This document shows, piece by piece, positions 28,264 to 37,709 of a stretch of 64,000 nt of DNA. The position numbers and the translations under genes are program-made. The notes below the pieces were generated by a model. It saw nothing but the letters and a program-made list of their open reading frames with translations, made no database searches and was not told the DNA's origin. Location: the NCBI RefSeq assembly GCF_024347315.1, contig NZ_AP025460.1, forward strand, positions 2,480,001-2,544,000, in the 5' to 3' direction. The DNA comes from Vibrio atlanticus. Lineage in GTDB: Bacteria > Pseudomonadota > Gammaproteobacteria > Enterobacterales > Vibrionaceae. Position 1 is the first letter of the stretch; each line of letters begins with the position of its first letter.

Positions 28264-29382
28264 TTATTTGATCGCTTTATTTAGCTTCTCGCCAACCACA
28301 TCTAAACGCCAACCTTGCATAACATCTGGCAGCTTTTCAGGATTGCGATCGTACTTCCAAATCCAGCTTAACACTTGATTAAGTTGCTTCTTCGACGCCA
28401 AAAACTCAGTCGCTAAACCACTGTGTTGCGATGCTGTTTTCACTTCATCTTTCAACACTTTGAAGAGTTGCTTGTAACCTGGGTAGTCCATTAAACGTTC
28501 TACTGGCGCAGGGTACTCTTCTTCTGGCGTATGCTCAGCTAACTTAACGATTGAACTGATTTTAGCGCCATGGCGACGTACAGAGCGGTAATCAAAACCT
28601 TCTTGCTCCATGTGCTTAGGGTCTTTCATCGCAAAACGCGCCACAGCCCATAGGTCTTGTTCTTTGAAGACAAAGTTCAGCGCTAAGTCACGCTTAATCG
28701 CTTCTTTTAAACGCCAAGTTGCTAGCGGTCTTAAAATAGCTAGCTGCTGAGGCTTTAGCTGCCACGCGCCTTTAATATCAAGGTAAGCGTTATCTGGGTT
28801 TGCTTTACGGATGCGCTTAGCCACTTGTAAATCAGACTCTTGCTGTGCCGCTTCCCACCAGCCCGCTTCCATCACTTTTTCTAGAAGCTTGTTGTACATT
28901 GGCATCAAGTAGTGAACGTCTGCTGCTGCGTAGTCGAGTTGCTTTTGAGAAAGCGGACGCGCTAGCCAGTCGGTGCGAGATTCACTCTTATCTAGGTCAA
29001 CGCCTACAAACTCTGAAACGAGAGCTGCAAAGCCAGTTGAAAGACCATGACCTAAGAAGGCTGCCATGATCTGCGTATCAACCATTGGCGTTGGCGTACA
29101 GCCAAATGCGTTCTGGAACACTTCTAGATCTTCGCCACACGCGTGCAAAACTTTCAGTACTGAAGTATCTTTCAACAGCCCAACAAACGGGGTCATTTCA
29201 TCAAGAGCAATAGGATCAATCAGTGACAGCGTTTCACCATCAAATAACTGAATTAAGCCTAATTGAGGGTAATAGGTTCTTGTACGAACGAACTCTGTAT
29301 CAAGCATAACAACATCGGCTTCACGTGCTTGTTGGCAAACTCGCTCAAGGTCTTTCACTTGGGTAATGATTTGATAATCCAC
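28264..29382 (-). CDS. rnd: Ribonuclease D
   Basis: RNase D is a 3'-5' exoribonuclease that helps trim tRNA and other small RNA precursors. The DEDD exonuclease domain is at the N terminus with LDTEF (Asp28, Glu30), followed by RTRTYYPQLGLIQLF, and DYAAADVHYLMPMY as the later Asp/Tyr motif. HRDC domains make up the C-terminal half. I chose the GTG at 29382 (372 aa, close to the E. coli length) with GTGAGAG upstream. A longer frame from 29457 would run back through the fadD terminator hairpin at 29423-29447 and adds non-conserved residues. It lies next to fadD as in E. coli. Confidence 0.93.
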   Translation of the reverse strand: MDYQIITQVKDLERVCQQAREADVVMLDTEFVRTRTYYPQLGLIQLFDGETLSLIDPIALDEMTPFVGLLKDTSVLKVLHACGEDLEVFQNAFGCTPTPMVDTQIMAAFLGHGLSTGFAALVSEFVGVDLDKSESRTDWLARPLSQKQLDYAAADVHYLMPMYNKLLEKVMEAGWWEAAQQESDLQVAKRIRKANPDNAYLDIKGAWQLKPQQLAILRPLATWRLKEAIKRDLALNFVFKEQDLWAVARFAMKDPKHMEQEGFDYRSVRRHGAKISSIVKLAEHTPEEEYPAPVERLMDYPGYKQLFKVLKDEVKTASQHSGLATEFLASKKQLNQVLSWIWKYDRNPEKLPDVMQGWRLDVVGEKLNKAIK

Positions 29383-29422
29383 AAAAACTCTCACTGATTT
29401 TACTTTGATCGCCGGATACAAA

Positions 29423-29447
29423 AATGCCGACATTAACTGTCGGCATT
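29423..29447 (-). terminator. Terminator of fadD
   Basis: On the minus strand AATGCCGACA pairs with TGTCGGCATT around a 5-base loop and is followed by TTTTG. It separates fadD from rnd. Confidence 0.8.
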
Positions 29448-29524
29448 CTAACACCATTTTTCAGCGCTCGCTTAGATTAAGCGCCTGAATGGTTTCGAGG
29501 GCTAATTTCTCGCAAACCCGAGCA

Positions 29525-31219
29525 CTACTCGCTTGCGCGTTTGGCAAGCTCTGCGTCGTTTTCTTCACGAAGCACTCGGCGCAAGATTTTACCTACATTG
29601 GTTTTTGGTAGTTCTTCACGGAACTCAATCAATTTAGGGATCTTGTAACCTGTTAGGTGTTCACGACAGTGCGCGATAATGTCTTCTTTGGTTAGGCTCG
29701 GGTCACGTTTCACAACGTAAATCTTAACCAGTTCACCTGACACTTCATGAGGTTGGCCGATAGCCGCAACTTCTAACACTTTGCCGTGTAGAGCCACTAC
29801 ATCTTCAATCTCGTTCGGGTAAACGTTGAAGCCCGACACTAGAATCATGTCTTTCTTACGGTCTACGATGTACAGCAAGCCTTCGTCATCAAACTTAACG
29901 ATGTCACCTGTCGATAACCAACCGTCTTGATCGATCACTTCTTTGGTCGCTTCTGGACGCTGCCAGTAGCCTTGCATCACTTGAGGACCACGGACCTGCA
30001 ATTCGCCCACTTGGTCATTGCCAACCACTTTACCTTCATCATCAACAATACGAACTTCTGTTGATGGTACTGGTAGGCCGATTGCACCTGTGTAGTCTTT
30101 CAGATCGTATGGGTTACCTGTGACCAAAGGAGCACATTCAGTTAAACCATAGCCTTCAAGTAGGTGGACACCTGTCGCTTTCTTCCATTGCTCAGCAACA
30201 GCGCGCTGAACCGCCATACCTCCGCCAACAGACAGACGCATGTTACTGAAATCCAACTCGTGGAAATCTTCGTTATTCACTAGCGCATTGAACAAGGTGT
30301 TTACGCCAGTAATCGCGGTAAACGGAACTTTTTGTAATTCTTTAATAAAGCCAGGAATGTCACGAGGGTTAGTAATCAAAAGGTTACGGCCACCCATCTC
30401 AACAAACAGTAAGCAGTTCACTGTCAGTGCAAATACATGGTAAAGCGGCAATGCCGTTACCACCAATTCACGGCCTTCTTGTAGCACAGGGCTGTATGCC
30501 CCTTTCGCTTGAAGTACGTTCGCAATCATATTGCGGTGCGTTAGAATTGCGCCCTTCGCTACACCCGTTGTACCACCTGTGTACTGTAGGAATGCGATGT
30601 CATCACCCGCCATAAACGGCTTCACATATTGAAGACGACGGCCTTTGTAAAGTGCCTTTCTGAATGAAATGGCACCCGGTAGATCGTACTTAGGCACCAT
30701 CCCTTTCACGTATTTCACTACGAAGTCGACAATCGTACCTTTCGCTCGTGGCAACATTTGCCCAAGGCTAGTGAGTACAACGTGTTTAACCGGAGTTTTA
30801 TCAACGACTTTCTCCAGTGTGCTCGCAAAGTTAGAAACGATAACAATCGCCTTTGCGCCAGAGTCATTCAGTTGGTGTTCAAGTTCACGAGGTGTGTACA
30901 GTGGGTTGACGTTCACTGCAATCATACCTGCACGCAGTACACCAAACAGTGCAATTGGGTATTGCAGCAAGTTTGGCATCATCAGCGCGACACGATCGCC
31001 TTTCTTCAGTTTTAGATCATTCTGCAAGTAAGCAGCAAAAGCACGACTGCGCTCTTCAAGCTTACGGAATGTCATAATCGATCCCATGTTCTCGAATGCA
31101 GGTTGGTCGGCGAACTTCTGTACCGACTGTTCAAACATTTCAATGAGAGATTGGTACTGATCTGGGTTGATCGTTTCTGGTACGTCACTTGGATAACGTG
31201 AAAGCCAAGGTTTATCCAC
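29525..31219 (-). CDS. fadD: Long-chain fatty acid--CoA ligase FadD
   Basis: FadD activates imported fatty acids to acyl-CoA at the inner face of the membrane, the entry step of beta-oxidation and the source of the FadR ligand. It has 564 residues. The AMP-binding motif [11 protein letters not shown] is at about residues 210-221. [14 protein letters not shown] and the C-terminal [21 protein letters not shown] and [12 protein letters not shown] complete the acyl-CoA synthetase signature. The start [10 protein letters not shown] matches the family, with AGGAG upstream. The neighbourhood rnd-fadD-slp-tsaB-yoaA is as in E. coli, except for an inserted alpha/beta hydrolase gene. Confidence 0.96.
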   Translation of the reverse strand: MDKPWLSRYPSDVPETINPDQYQSLIEMFEQSVQKFADQPAFENMGSIMTFRKLEERSRAFAAYLQNDLKLKKGDRVALMMPNLLQYPIALFGVLRAGMIAVNVNPLYTPRELEHQLNDSGAKAIVIVSNFASTLEKVVDKTPVKHVVLTSLGQMLPRAKGTIVDFVVKYVKGMVPKYDLPGAISFRKALYKGRRLQYVKPFMAGDDIAFLQYTGGTTGVAKGAILTHRNMIANVLQAKGAYSPVLQEGRELVVTALPLYHVFALTVNCLLFVEMGGRNLLITNPRDIPGFIKELQKVPFTAITGVNTLFNALVNNEDFHELDFSNMRLSVGGGMAVQRAVAEQWKKATGVHLLEGYGLTECAPLVTGNPYDLKDYTGAIGLPVPSTEVRIVDDEGKVVGNDQVGELQVRGPQVMQGYWQRPEATKEVIDQDGWLSTGDIVKFDDEGLLYIVDRKKDMILVSGFNVYPNEIEDVVALHGKVLEVAAIGQPHEVSGELVKIYVVKRDPSLTKEDIIAHCREHLTGYKIPKLIEFREELPKTNVGKILRRVLREENDAELAKRASE

Positions 31220-31289
31220 GATGTTACTCCTCGTTTATCAGCTGACGACTGCTTCGCCGCTTTTTATCATTGCGGTATTACAGCACAGC

Positions 31290-31309
31290 TTTAGTGCATG
31301 AGCACTAAA
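31290..31309. promoter_or_regulatory. Palindrome upstream of fadD
   Basis: TTTAGTGC-ATGA-GCACTAAA is a perfect 8-bp inverted repeat with a 4-base spacer, 71-90 bases upstream of the fadD start and just after the hydrolase gene. It lacks a T-run, so an operator is at least as likely as a terminator. The binding protein is unknown. Confidence 0.4.
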
Positions 31310-31325
31310 AGGCTCAAACACTTGT

Positions 31326-32177
31326 TTAAATTTTGTTAACTACACCAAGAATTAGCTCTGAAACTAGCTCTGGGCTCTCTAAATGACAATGATGTCCGCC
31401 AGGAATCGTCTCTATATTCAGAGGACTATGCGCTGATTTGTAGCGATTATGCTGCAAATGTCGGAATCCATCATTCCCTAGGATTATTAATTGAGAGCAT
31501 TCAATAGCCGCCATAATCGCTTCAGCGTGCGCCTGTGACATTCGATATAACGAGTCACATTTTAGATTAGGGTCGCATCGCCATTGCCAAGAGTTCTCAA
31601 ACTCGACAATACCTCGCTCAACAATAGGAGCGATTAATTCAGCATTAATTTGGTTGGCGTGAGCTCTCAGCTTAATAGCATCCTCAAGACTTGCCAGAGG
31701 ACGTGAAGGCTTTCTTCGCTGTCGAAGACGACTAAGTACCCCATCCCTCAAGCGAGAGACTGTTTCGTGGGGAGCTTCAGAAAGAGGTCCGTGACCTTCA
31801 ATTTGAATTAATCCTGACACCTTTTCAGGAAAGGCGGCACTATAGCAACTTGCTATCAATGCACCAAGTGAATGTCCTACCAGCACCAGTCTGTTTGGCG
31901 ATAATTTGGTCACTAGCTGGTGCAAATCATCAATATAGTCGTGAAATGGGTAGTAACTCCCCGACTTATGCGACGAGAAACCGTGCCCAAAAAGATCGAT
32001 CGCAACCAAGTGAGTATCTGGAGAAAGCTTAGAGACTTGCTGCATGACCTGAGTAAAACTTGCGGAATTGTCTAGCCAGCCATGAATAAAAACGACCGTC
32101 GTTACGGTCGTTTGTGGGTTGCCAATCTGTTGTGTTGCAAGTGTCCCGCTCGCAAGGGAATATGACTGTTCAATCAT
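31326..32177 (-). CDS. Alpha/beta-fold hydrolase
   Basis: This is a soluble serine hydrolase of 283 residues. The oxyanion segment VVFIHGWLDNSASF is near residue 30. The nucleophile elbow LVGHSLGALIASC is at about 99-111. The C-terminal catalytic histidine is likely within PGGHHCHLESPE. A cap region rich in Arg lies in between (RLRDGVLSRLRQRRKPSRP). The substrate cannot be read from the sequence. Its place directly before fadD on the same strand suggests an esterase or lipase-type role feeding fatty acids, but this is inference. The ATG at 32177 gives the expected N terminus ahead of the first beta strand. Confidence 0.8.
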   Translation of the reverse strand: MIEQSYSLASGTLATQQIGNPQTTVTTVVFIHGWLDNSASFTQVMQQVSKLSPDTHLVAIDLFGHGFSSHKSGSYYPFHDYIDDLHQLVTKLSPNRLVLVGHSLGALIASCYSAAFPEKVSGLIQIEGHGPLSEAPHETVSRLRDGVLSRLRQRRKPSRPLASLEDAIKLRAHANQINAELIAPIVERGIVEFENSWQWRCDPNLKCDSLYRMSQAHAEAIMAAIECSQLIILGNDGFRHLQHNRYKSAHSPLNIETIPGGHHCHLESPELVSELILGVVNKI

Positions 32178-32224
32178 TGATAGTATGGTGTCCCTGTCAT
32201 TGGGTATGTCGAGTTAAGGTTCGA

Positions 32225-32785
32225 CTATTGCACATCTTGAATCACACGCCCTGACTTAGGCATGGTTTGAAAGCTGCGACAATGTAAACTGCGGCAAGAG
32301 TAGTAAGTTGGCGCAAAGTCATTAATAACCACTCTTTCAGTGATCTGCCATAAACGTTGATTGTAGACATTCATGACTGGGAAAGTGTAAGGGTATTCAC
32401 CAACCATACCGTCTTCAGTGCTATTTGATGTGCCAACTAAAGTAACTAAACGACCCTCAGCAAAGCTCAATGGTTCAACATAGCCGTCAATGTAACCAAC
32501 AAAACGTCCTTTTGGTTCGGCATCAATATCAGGCTTACCACTACTAGAGATAGGTAAGTTCACCACTTCAACACGCGTTTTATCTTTCAGATTAGTGACT
32601 TTAGCAATCACGCCACCCAAACGAACATCACCGGCATCCGGTAGTGTGTTTACCCACTCTTGGTAGTCAGTTACCACCTGTTCTGAGTTTGCATTAAGTT
32701 CTTTAGGTAAAGAGGAGCACCCCATCACCATCGTAGAGAAAGCGACAAGGAAAAATAAGCGAGATTTAGATATGAGAGAATACAT
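32225..32785 (-). CDS. Outer membrane lipoprotein, Slp/YeaY family
   Basis: This is a 186-residue lipoprotein with a signal peptide and lipobox VMGC (Cys23). Ser at +2 favours sorting to the outer membrane. The Slp landmarks are present: CSSLPKELN at the mature N terminus, VRLGGVIAKVTN, GRFVGYIDGYVEPLSFAEGR and TFPVMNVYNQRLW. The molecular function of the family is not settled; E. coli Slp is induced by starvation and acid. The E. coli paralogue yeaY occupies the same place between fadD and tsaB. Confidence 0.88.
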   Translation of the reverse strand: MYSLISKSRLFFLVAFSTMVMGCSSLPKELNANSEQVVTDYQEWVNTLPDAGDVRLGGVIAKVTNLKDKTRVEVVNLPISSSGKPDIDAEPKGRFVGYIDGYVEPLSFAEGRLVTLVGTSNSTEDGMVGEYPYTFPVMNVYNQRLWQITERVVINDFAPTYYSCRSLHCRSFQTMPKSGRVIQDVQ

Positions 32786-32824
32786 AATGCAGCTCCTTAG
32801 AGCAGGATAAATGAAAACACAAAG

Positions 32825-33130
32825 CTAGATATAAATATCGACCCCAATTAGCTTTGCAAGTTCCTCTTTTTTAGCTTGATTCATCACATCCATATACTCC
32901 TCCATCGCACGTCGTCCGCGCCCTTCTGGAAGATCATATTGAATCTGAGCCTTGTGAATTTCAGATTCTTTGACCTGGCGAATAGAATGCGAGACAGCAT
33001 TCGCGACCTTTGTTGGCTGACCAACAGAGGTCTTTGCATCACCTTTTTTTACCTCATTCTTTTTGTTGGTTCGATTGGTTTTAGATGTATTGCCTATCGA
33101 AGAAGGAGGTAAGCCGTTGATTGAAACCAT
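32825..33130 (-). CDS. Hypothetical protein, 101 aa
   Basis: I do not recognise this family. The first 45 residues are low-complexity and rich in S, T, N and K, probably disordered. Residues 50-101 are predicted helical and charged (QVKESEIHKAQIQYDLPEG, then EEYMDVMNQAKKEELAKLIG), ending in DIYI. There is no signal peptide or membrane segment. It lies in the gap between tsaB and the Slp gene on the same strand, so it may share their transcript. The layout of a disordered N terminus and helical C terminus recalls small anti-sigma or adaptor proteins, but no homology is claimed. Confidence 0.6.
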   Translation of the reverse strand: MVSINGLPPSSIGNTSKTNRTNKKNEVKKGDAKTSVGQPTKVANAVSHSIRQVKESEIHKAQIQYDLPEGRGRRAMEEYMDVMNQAKKEELAKLIGVDIYI

Positions 33131-33183
33131 GCTTAAAGAGTTTATTACCTGACTTTAATGATTGTGTATCTAATTTTAATAAC

Positions 33184-33209
33184 GGCTCTACAAAATAAAC
33201 TGCAGAGCC
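33184..33209 (-). terminator. Hairpin after tsaB
   Basis: On the minus strand GGCTCTGCA pairs with TGTAGAGCC (one G-U) around an 8-base loop. The following sequence is T/A-rich but not a clean T-run, so it is a probable, not strong, terminator. Confidence 0.5.
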
Positions 33210-33223
33210 AAAGTAATACGTAT

Positions 33224-33925
33224 TTACTCGCGACCAGGCAGTTTTTTCCAAGTCACTTTATCACGTAGGTAAACCGGCTCAGACTCTTCAGCAGCAACCG
33301 CTTTGCCTTCAGCATAAGCAAATTGAGCAAGGAACGCCATGTCTTGAGCTTCTGGGAATAGCACTTCACACGCTTTGGTGTTGATCGCTAGTGTGTCCAT
33401 GTGCTCTGCATATGCTTCCCAACCTGTGCCTACTTTCGCCCATGTGTTGGAGTCCGCTTCAAGCTGTTCAGCCAATTCGCTTGGAGGCGTTACACATTCC
33501 GCATCGACCGCAGTCCAAAGACCATCATCTTCACGGCTGTAACGAGCCCAGTAAACTTCACTCATGCGAGCATCAATTGCTGTTGCAACATGAGTTTCGC
33601 CAAATTTACGGTAGCTGCCTTGCGCCATCGCTGCCAGTGTAGACACACCGATCATCGGCAAATCAGCACCAAAAGCTAAGCCTTGAGCAATACCAATGCC
33701 AATACGTACACCGGTGAAACTGCCCGGGCCTTGGCCAAACGCGATCGCGTCGATATCGGTTAAAGCAACATTCGCTTCTTTCAGTACTTCATCAACCATA
33801 GGTAGAATTTTTTTCGTATGGTCTCGAGGTGCCTCTTCGCTACGTGCGAACACCTGGTCACCAATTACTAGTGCAACTGAACAGTTTTCAGTTGCGGTAT
33901 CTACTGCAAGAATTTTCGCGCTCAT
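33224..33925 (-). CDS. tsaB: tRNA threonylcarbamoyladenosine biosynthesis protein TsaB
   Basis: TsaB is the partner of TsaD and TsaE in making t6A at position 37 of ANN-decoding tRNAs. It has 233 residues. [15 protein letters not shown] opens the ASKHA-type fold, and [20 protein letters not shown] is the most conserved family segment at about residues 65-85. The C-terminal half is more variable, ending [11 protein letters not shown]. The position between yoaA and slp matches E. coli yeaZ. Confidence 0.95.
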   Translation of the reverse strand: MSAKILAVDTATENCSVALVIGDQVFARSEEAPRDHTKKILPMVDEVLKEANVALTDIDAIAFGQGPGSFTGVRIGIGIAQGLAFGADLPMIGVSTLAAMAQGSYRKFGETHVATAIDARMSEVYWARYSREDDGLWTAVDAECVTPPSELAEQLEADSNTWAKVGTGWEAYAEHMDTLAINTKACEVLFPEAQDMAFLAQFAYAEGKAVAAEESEPVYLRDKVTWKKLPGRE

Positions 33926-33984
33926 TTGTGTCTCAAATATTCGTTATCTAATCTAAAAATAATGGCTAAGCTCAACAATGCTAA

Positions 33985-35913
33985 TTACTCAGCAGCGGTT
34001 GAATGGTCTTTAGCTAAGAATTCTTTAATGACCCCTAAGTCACGAGTACGTGGGATAGGCGGTAAACTCGCCAAAAATATGCCACCGTAATCGCGAGTCA
34101 CCAAGCGGTTGTCGCAGATAATCAAAGCGCCATTATCGCGCTTATCACGTATCAATCGACCGACACCTTGTTTCAAGGTAATCACGGCGTCTGGCAATTG
34201 TACTTGTGCAAAAGGATCACCCCCTTTCAACTTACAGTCTTCAATTCGAGCCTTAAGCAAAGGGTCATCAGGGGCTGTAAAGGGCAATTTATCGATGATA
34301 ACACAGCTTAATGCATCGCCCCTAACATCTATGCCTTCCCAGAAAGCACCAGTGGCCACCAGCAATGCATTACCTAATTCCATGAATTCTGCTAAGGTTT
34401 TTTGCTTACTTGTCTCACCTTGTAGCAGAACGGGAACCGAGAGGGTTTCACGGAATCGCTCCCCCAACTCTTTCATCATGCTATGTGAAGTACACAAAAA
34501 GAAACAGCGACCTTGGTTTTGCTCAATCACAGGGGTCAGCATTCTTACTAGCTTATCCGCTAAGCCCGGGCTATTCGGCTCAGGAAGATAACGAGGCACA
34601 CACAAGCGCGCCTGATTTGGGTAATCAAATGGGCTCGGCAGTGAAAACTGGGCCGACGGTTTTAGTCCTAATCGAGAAGTAAAATGATCGAAATCGTCCG
34701 ACACCGCCAAAGTTGCAGAGGTAAACACCCAAGCACCCGGTTTTAGCTCAATCTGCTCATGGAATTTGTCGGCGACTGAGAGTGGCGTGATGTGCAAAGC
34801 AAAGTGTCGTGGCGTGGTGTCATACCAATACGAATAACCAGTAATCGACACGTCACATACACGTTCAATGCGCGACTTGATCATAGTGGCGCGTTCAAAA
34901 GCCGTGTCTAACAACTGGCTTCGACCCAATGCTAATTTCAATACATCAACGGCCAGTTGCAACGCATCTTGTAAGCGAACTAGCTCTCTCGCAATCGACT
35001 CTGACTTCAATGCTTCACGCCAGTTACCGCGAAAGCCCGTATCGCCAAGCACAATGCGTAGATCGGCTGACGATTGAACGAGCCTATCCCCTACTTTCTG
35101 CAGTTGGCGCATGTCTTTGGCTTCAGTTCGGTAAGCGATTTCAATGTCCTTGGCTAGCTCTTGGATCTGTCGGCTGGAAACCGATTGTCCGAAGTATTGG
35201 CTAGCGATATCGGGAAGTTGATGCGCTTCATCGAAAATAAACACATCAGCTTCAGGAATCAGCTCACCAAATCCGGTCTCTTTAATCGCTAAATCCGCTA
35301 AGAACAAGTGGTGGTTTACCACAACCACATCAGAGTCCATCGCTTTTTTACGCGCCTTAAGCACAAAGCAATCAGTGTAGCTTGGGCACTCTTTACCTAA
35401 GCAATTATCATTGGTCGAGGTAATCGTCGGGATAACTGGGCTATCTTCAGCGATATCATCACAATCGCCCAGATCACCCGTTTGTGTGGATGACGACCAA
35501 CTGCGCACTTTCACCAACTGAGCTAACAGCGTTGGATCGGTGTGAGTGCCATGGCTCTCGATCATTTGACGACTGAGCCTGTCCAAGCACAAATAGTTTG
35601 AACGGCCTTTGAGTAACGCAACCTGACCATAAAAACCAAGCGCATCGACCATCAATGGTAAATCTCGGTGAAACAGCTGTTCTTGAAGGTTTTTAGACCC
35701 CGTACTGATGATCGTTTTCTTACCACTCAGCAGTGCTGGCACTAGATAAGCAAACGTCTTACCTGTTCCCGTTCCCGCTTCAACGACCAATTGGCTCTGT
35801 TGTTCAATAGCCTGTGAAACCGCTTCAGCCATGTCTAGCTGAGCTTGTCGAGGTTGGAACCCAGGGATCGCTTTACCCAAAGCACCATCAGCAGAAAACG
35901 TTTTAGATATCAT
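33985..35913 (-). CDS. yoaA: ATP-dependent DNA helicase YoaA (DinG/XPD-like, Fe-S)
   Basis: This is a superfamily 2 helicase of the XPD/DinG class with 642 residues, thought to act in DNA damage tolerance at replication forks. Walker A is VEAGTGTGKTFAYL at about 43-56 and the DEAH box is VFIFDEAHQLPD. Between them lie cysteines typical of the 4Fe-4S cluster (one in NYLCLDRL, three in NCLGKECPSYTDC). The C-terminal motor half carries VATGAFWEGIDVRGD and KQGVGRLIRDKRDNG (motif VI). It is upstream of tsaB and separated from it by 59 bases. Confidence 0.93.
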   Translation of the reverse strand: MISKTFSADGALGKAIPGFQPRQAQLDMAEAVSQAIEQQSQLVVEAGTGTGKTFAYLVPALLSGKKTIISTGSKNLQEQLFHRDLPLMVDALGFYGQVALLKGRSNYLCLDRLSRQMIESHGTHTDPTLLAQLVKVRSWSSSTQTGDLGDCDDIAEDSPVIPTITSTNDNCLGKECPSYTDCFVLKARKKAMDSDVVVVNHHLFLADLAIKETGFGELIPEADVFIFDEAHQLPDIASQYFGQSVSSRQIQELAKDIEIAYRTEAKDMRQLQKVGDRLVQSSADLRIVLGDTGFRGNWREALKSESIARELVRLQDALQLAVDVLKLALGRSQLLDTAFERATMIKSRIERVCDVSITGYSYWYDTTPRHFALHITPLSVADKFHEQIELKPGAWVFTSATLAVSDDFDHFTSRLGLKPSAQFSLPSPFDYPNQARLCVPRYLPEPNSPGLADKLVRMLTPVIEQNQGRCFFLCTSHSMMKELGERFRETLSVPVLLQGETSKQKTLAEFMELGNALLVATGAFWEGIDVRGDALSCVIIDKLPFTAPDDPLLKARIEDCKLKGGDPFAQVQLPDAVITLKQGVGRLIRDKRDNGALIICDNRLVTRDYGGIFLASLPPIPRTRDLGVIKEFLAKDHSTAAE

Positions 35914-36063
35914 AGAGTACGAAGTTTAGAAAAATAGAAGGCGAATTATGGCAGGTTTAGTGAGCCGGCGCGAATCAAGAATGACTTCGCACCGGAGGTG
36001 TTTGGTTCGGGTTAAGCTACCTAGAAGGTAAGAATTGAAGAAATAAAAATCATAGAATCGTTA

Positions 36064-36264
36064 TTATTTTCGGCTGAGATAACGCGACAACCAAGGGGCG
36101 CCTTCAAAATGATTATCGCAAGGCTGCATGGCTTTCACTGCATCGGTTGGTGAGGTTTTACTTTCCCACATTTCATCTAGAACATTACCATCTAACTCTG
36201 TACTTCCCGCTAATGAATTCACTCGTTTGCAGTACAGTTTTTTTGCTAGTAACTCTTTATCCAT
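36064..36264 (-). CDS. Small hypothetical protein (66 aa)
   Basis: I do not recognise this family. The sequence starts MDKELLAKKLYCKRVNSLAG and ends EGAPWLSRYLSRK, with two cysteines, mixed charge and no membrane segment. I chose the ATG at 36264 because GAGGTG lies 7 bases upstream; a longer frame to 36297 lacks such a site. It stands alone between yoaA and purU, transcribed on the minus strand. The good ribosome site and balanced composition favour a real gene. Confidence 0.6.
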   Translation of the reverse strand: MDKELLAKKLYCKRVNSLAGSTELDGNVLDEMWESKTSPTDAVKAMQPCDNHFEGAPWLSRYLSRK

Positions 36265-36564
36265 AAGTATCACCTCTATTTTTGGCCAAAGCGTCAATGC
36301 CTCGGTTGAAGTTCAAATGCGTACTACGGTCAAAACTTGAAAAATGAAGCTTCTGCCTTTTTTTCTATCGAAAAACTGATATTTCTATATAAAACAATTT
36401 ATCGATGCGATAAATGAGCAGCAGAATTTGTTGAAACCAACTTGATAATAGATTAATTATAACGGTGATACTGCGGCTCAGTTCACCGTTCGACGGCCTG
36501 CATTAAATTTTGAAGAATCCCGATTTCATATAATAAGTGCAACATTCATGGAAGTAAGACGCAA

Positions 36565-37398
36565 ATGGAAAGAAAAACTTTATTAACACATTGTACTGAC
36601 GCCCCTGGCCTCATCTCAAAGATCACCAACATTTGTTATAAGCACCAACTCAATATTATTCACAATAATGAGTTCGTTGATAACACAAGTGGCCACTTCT
36701 TTATGCGCACCGAGCTAGAGGGCTACTTCAATGACGAAACCTTACTCGCCGATTTAGACCAAGCCCTGCCAGAAAACACAAAACGTAAGCTGGTTGATTC
36801 ATCTCGTAAGCGTGTTGTGATTCTGGTAACTAAAGAAGCACACTGCCTTGGCGATATTTTGATGAAGAACTTCGATGGCAGTTTAGATGTTGATATTGCG
36901 GCAGTAGTTGGTAACTACGATACACTGCAAAGCCTAACCGAGCGTTTTGATATCCCTTACCACCATGTTTCTCACGAAGGATTGAACCGTGAAGAGCATG
37001 AGAAGAAGATGTTGGAAGTGATTGACCAGTATGAGGCGGACTATCTAGTGCTTGCTAAATACATGCGAGTGCTGACGCCGGGGTTTGTTGAGAAGTACAA
37101 CCACAAAATCATCAACATTCACCACAGCTTCTTGCCAGCATTCATTGGTGCTAAGCCATACCAGCAGGCTTATGAGCGCGGCGTAAAAATCATTGGCGCA
37201 ACGGCGCACTTTGTGACAAACGATCTCGATGAAGGTCCAATCATCAAGCAAGATGTTATCCCAGTGGATCACAACTTCAGCGCAAAAGACATGGCACAAG
37301 CGGGTCGTGACGTAGAGAAGAACGTGTTGAGCAAGGCTTTAAACAAAGTGATCAATGATCACGTGTTTGTTTACGGCAACAAGACCGTAATTCTGTAA
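36565..37398 (+). CDS. purU: Formyltetrahydrofolate deformylase PurU
   Basis: PurU hydrolyses 10-formyl-THF to THF and formate, which balances one-carbon pools and supplies formate for purine synthesis. It has 277 residues. An N-terminal ACT domain (TDAPGLISKITNICYKHQLN) is the methionine/glycine-sensing module. The formyltransferase-like domain has NIHHSFLPAFIGAKPY and the catalytic aspartate region TNDLDEGPIIKQD. A good -10 element TATAAT (36529-36534) lies about 30 bases upstream, but with a poor -35. A strong terminator follows. Confidence 0.95.
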   Translation: MERKTLLTHCTDAPGLISKITNICYKHQLNIIHNNEFVDNTSGHFFMRTELEGYFNDETLLADLDQALPENTKRKLVDSSRKRVVILVTKEAHCLGDILMKNFDGSLDVDIAAVVGNYDTLQSLTERFDIPYHHVSHEGLNREEHEKKMLEVIDQYEADYLVLAKYMRVLTPGFVEKYNHKIINIHHSFLPAFIGAKPYQQAYERGVKIIGATAHFVTNDLDEGPIIKQDVIPVDHNFSAKDMAQAGRDVEKNVLSKALNKVINDHVFVYGNKTVIL

Positions 37399-37441
37399 GT
37401 CGGATATCGATTTACAGTAAGACTTCCAGTTAGAACCCAAT

Positions 37442-37480
37442 AAAAAACGCGTAATAGGATTTCTCCATTACGCGTTTTTT
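37442..37480 (+). terminator. Terminator of purU
   Basis: AAAAAACGCGTAAT (37442-37455) pairs perfectly with ATTACGCGTTTTTT (37467-37480) around 11 bases. It is symmetrical, so it can work in both directions. Confidence 0.9.
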
Positions 37481-37506
37481 GCATCTGATGATCTGACTAG
37501 CTTTAT

Positions 37507-37551
37507 GAGATTCCCGACTACGCTCCTTCGTCGCTATCGGGAATGACGAAT
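37507..37551. repeat. Intergenic palindromic repeat, copy 1
   Basis: The copy begins GAGATTCCCGACTACG and ends ATCGGGAATGACGA, with ATTCCCGA (37510-37517) and TCGGGAAT (37537-37544) as perfect arms. Related copies lie at 37648-37683, 62123-62163 and 62188-62230. Confidence 0.75.
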
Positions 37552-37647
37552 TCGGTAAGAACCTTCTAACCGTAGACTCTGACATACGTCCTCGAACGCT
37601 CAGACTGTCAGCATCTAAAGATAGACCTGGCAAACACCATCAAACAC

Positions 37648-37683
37648 CCCGTAATTCCGACGAGCCTAGGCGAGATCAGGAAT
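37648..37683. repeat. Intergenic palindromic repeat, copy 2 (inverted, degenerate)
   Basis: The reverse complement AGATTCCTGATCTCGCC...GGAATTACG aligns with copy 1. The arms are shorter and imperfect. Confidence 0.55.
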
Positions 37684-37709
37684 CTATTCCCAGCCACTCT
37701 CTAATCAAA

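Noticed and set aside
28264..29457. Longer RNase D starting at 29457
   Set aside because: The extra 25 codons run back across the fadD terminator hairpin and have no family similarity. The GTG at 29382 has a ribosome site and gives the normal length.
31220..31289. FadR operator upstream of fadD
   Set aside because: The best candidate near 31239-31256 matches the consensus at only about 6 of 17 positions, so no site is claimed.
37430..37633. 67-codon minus-strand frame after purU
   Set aside because: It covers the purU terminator and an intergenic palindromic repeat, has no ribosome site and does not resemble a protein family.
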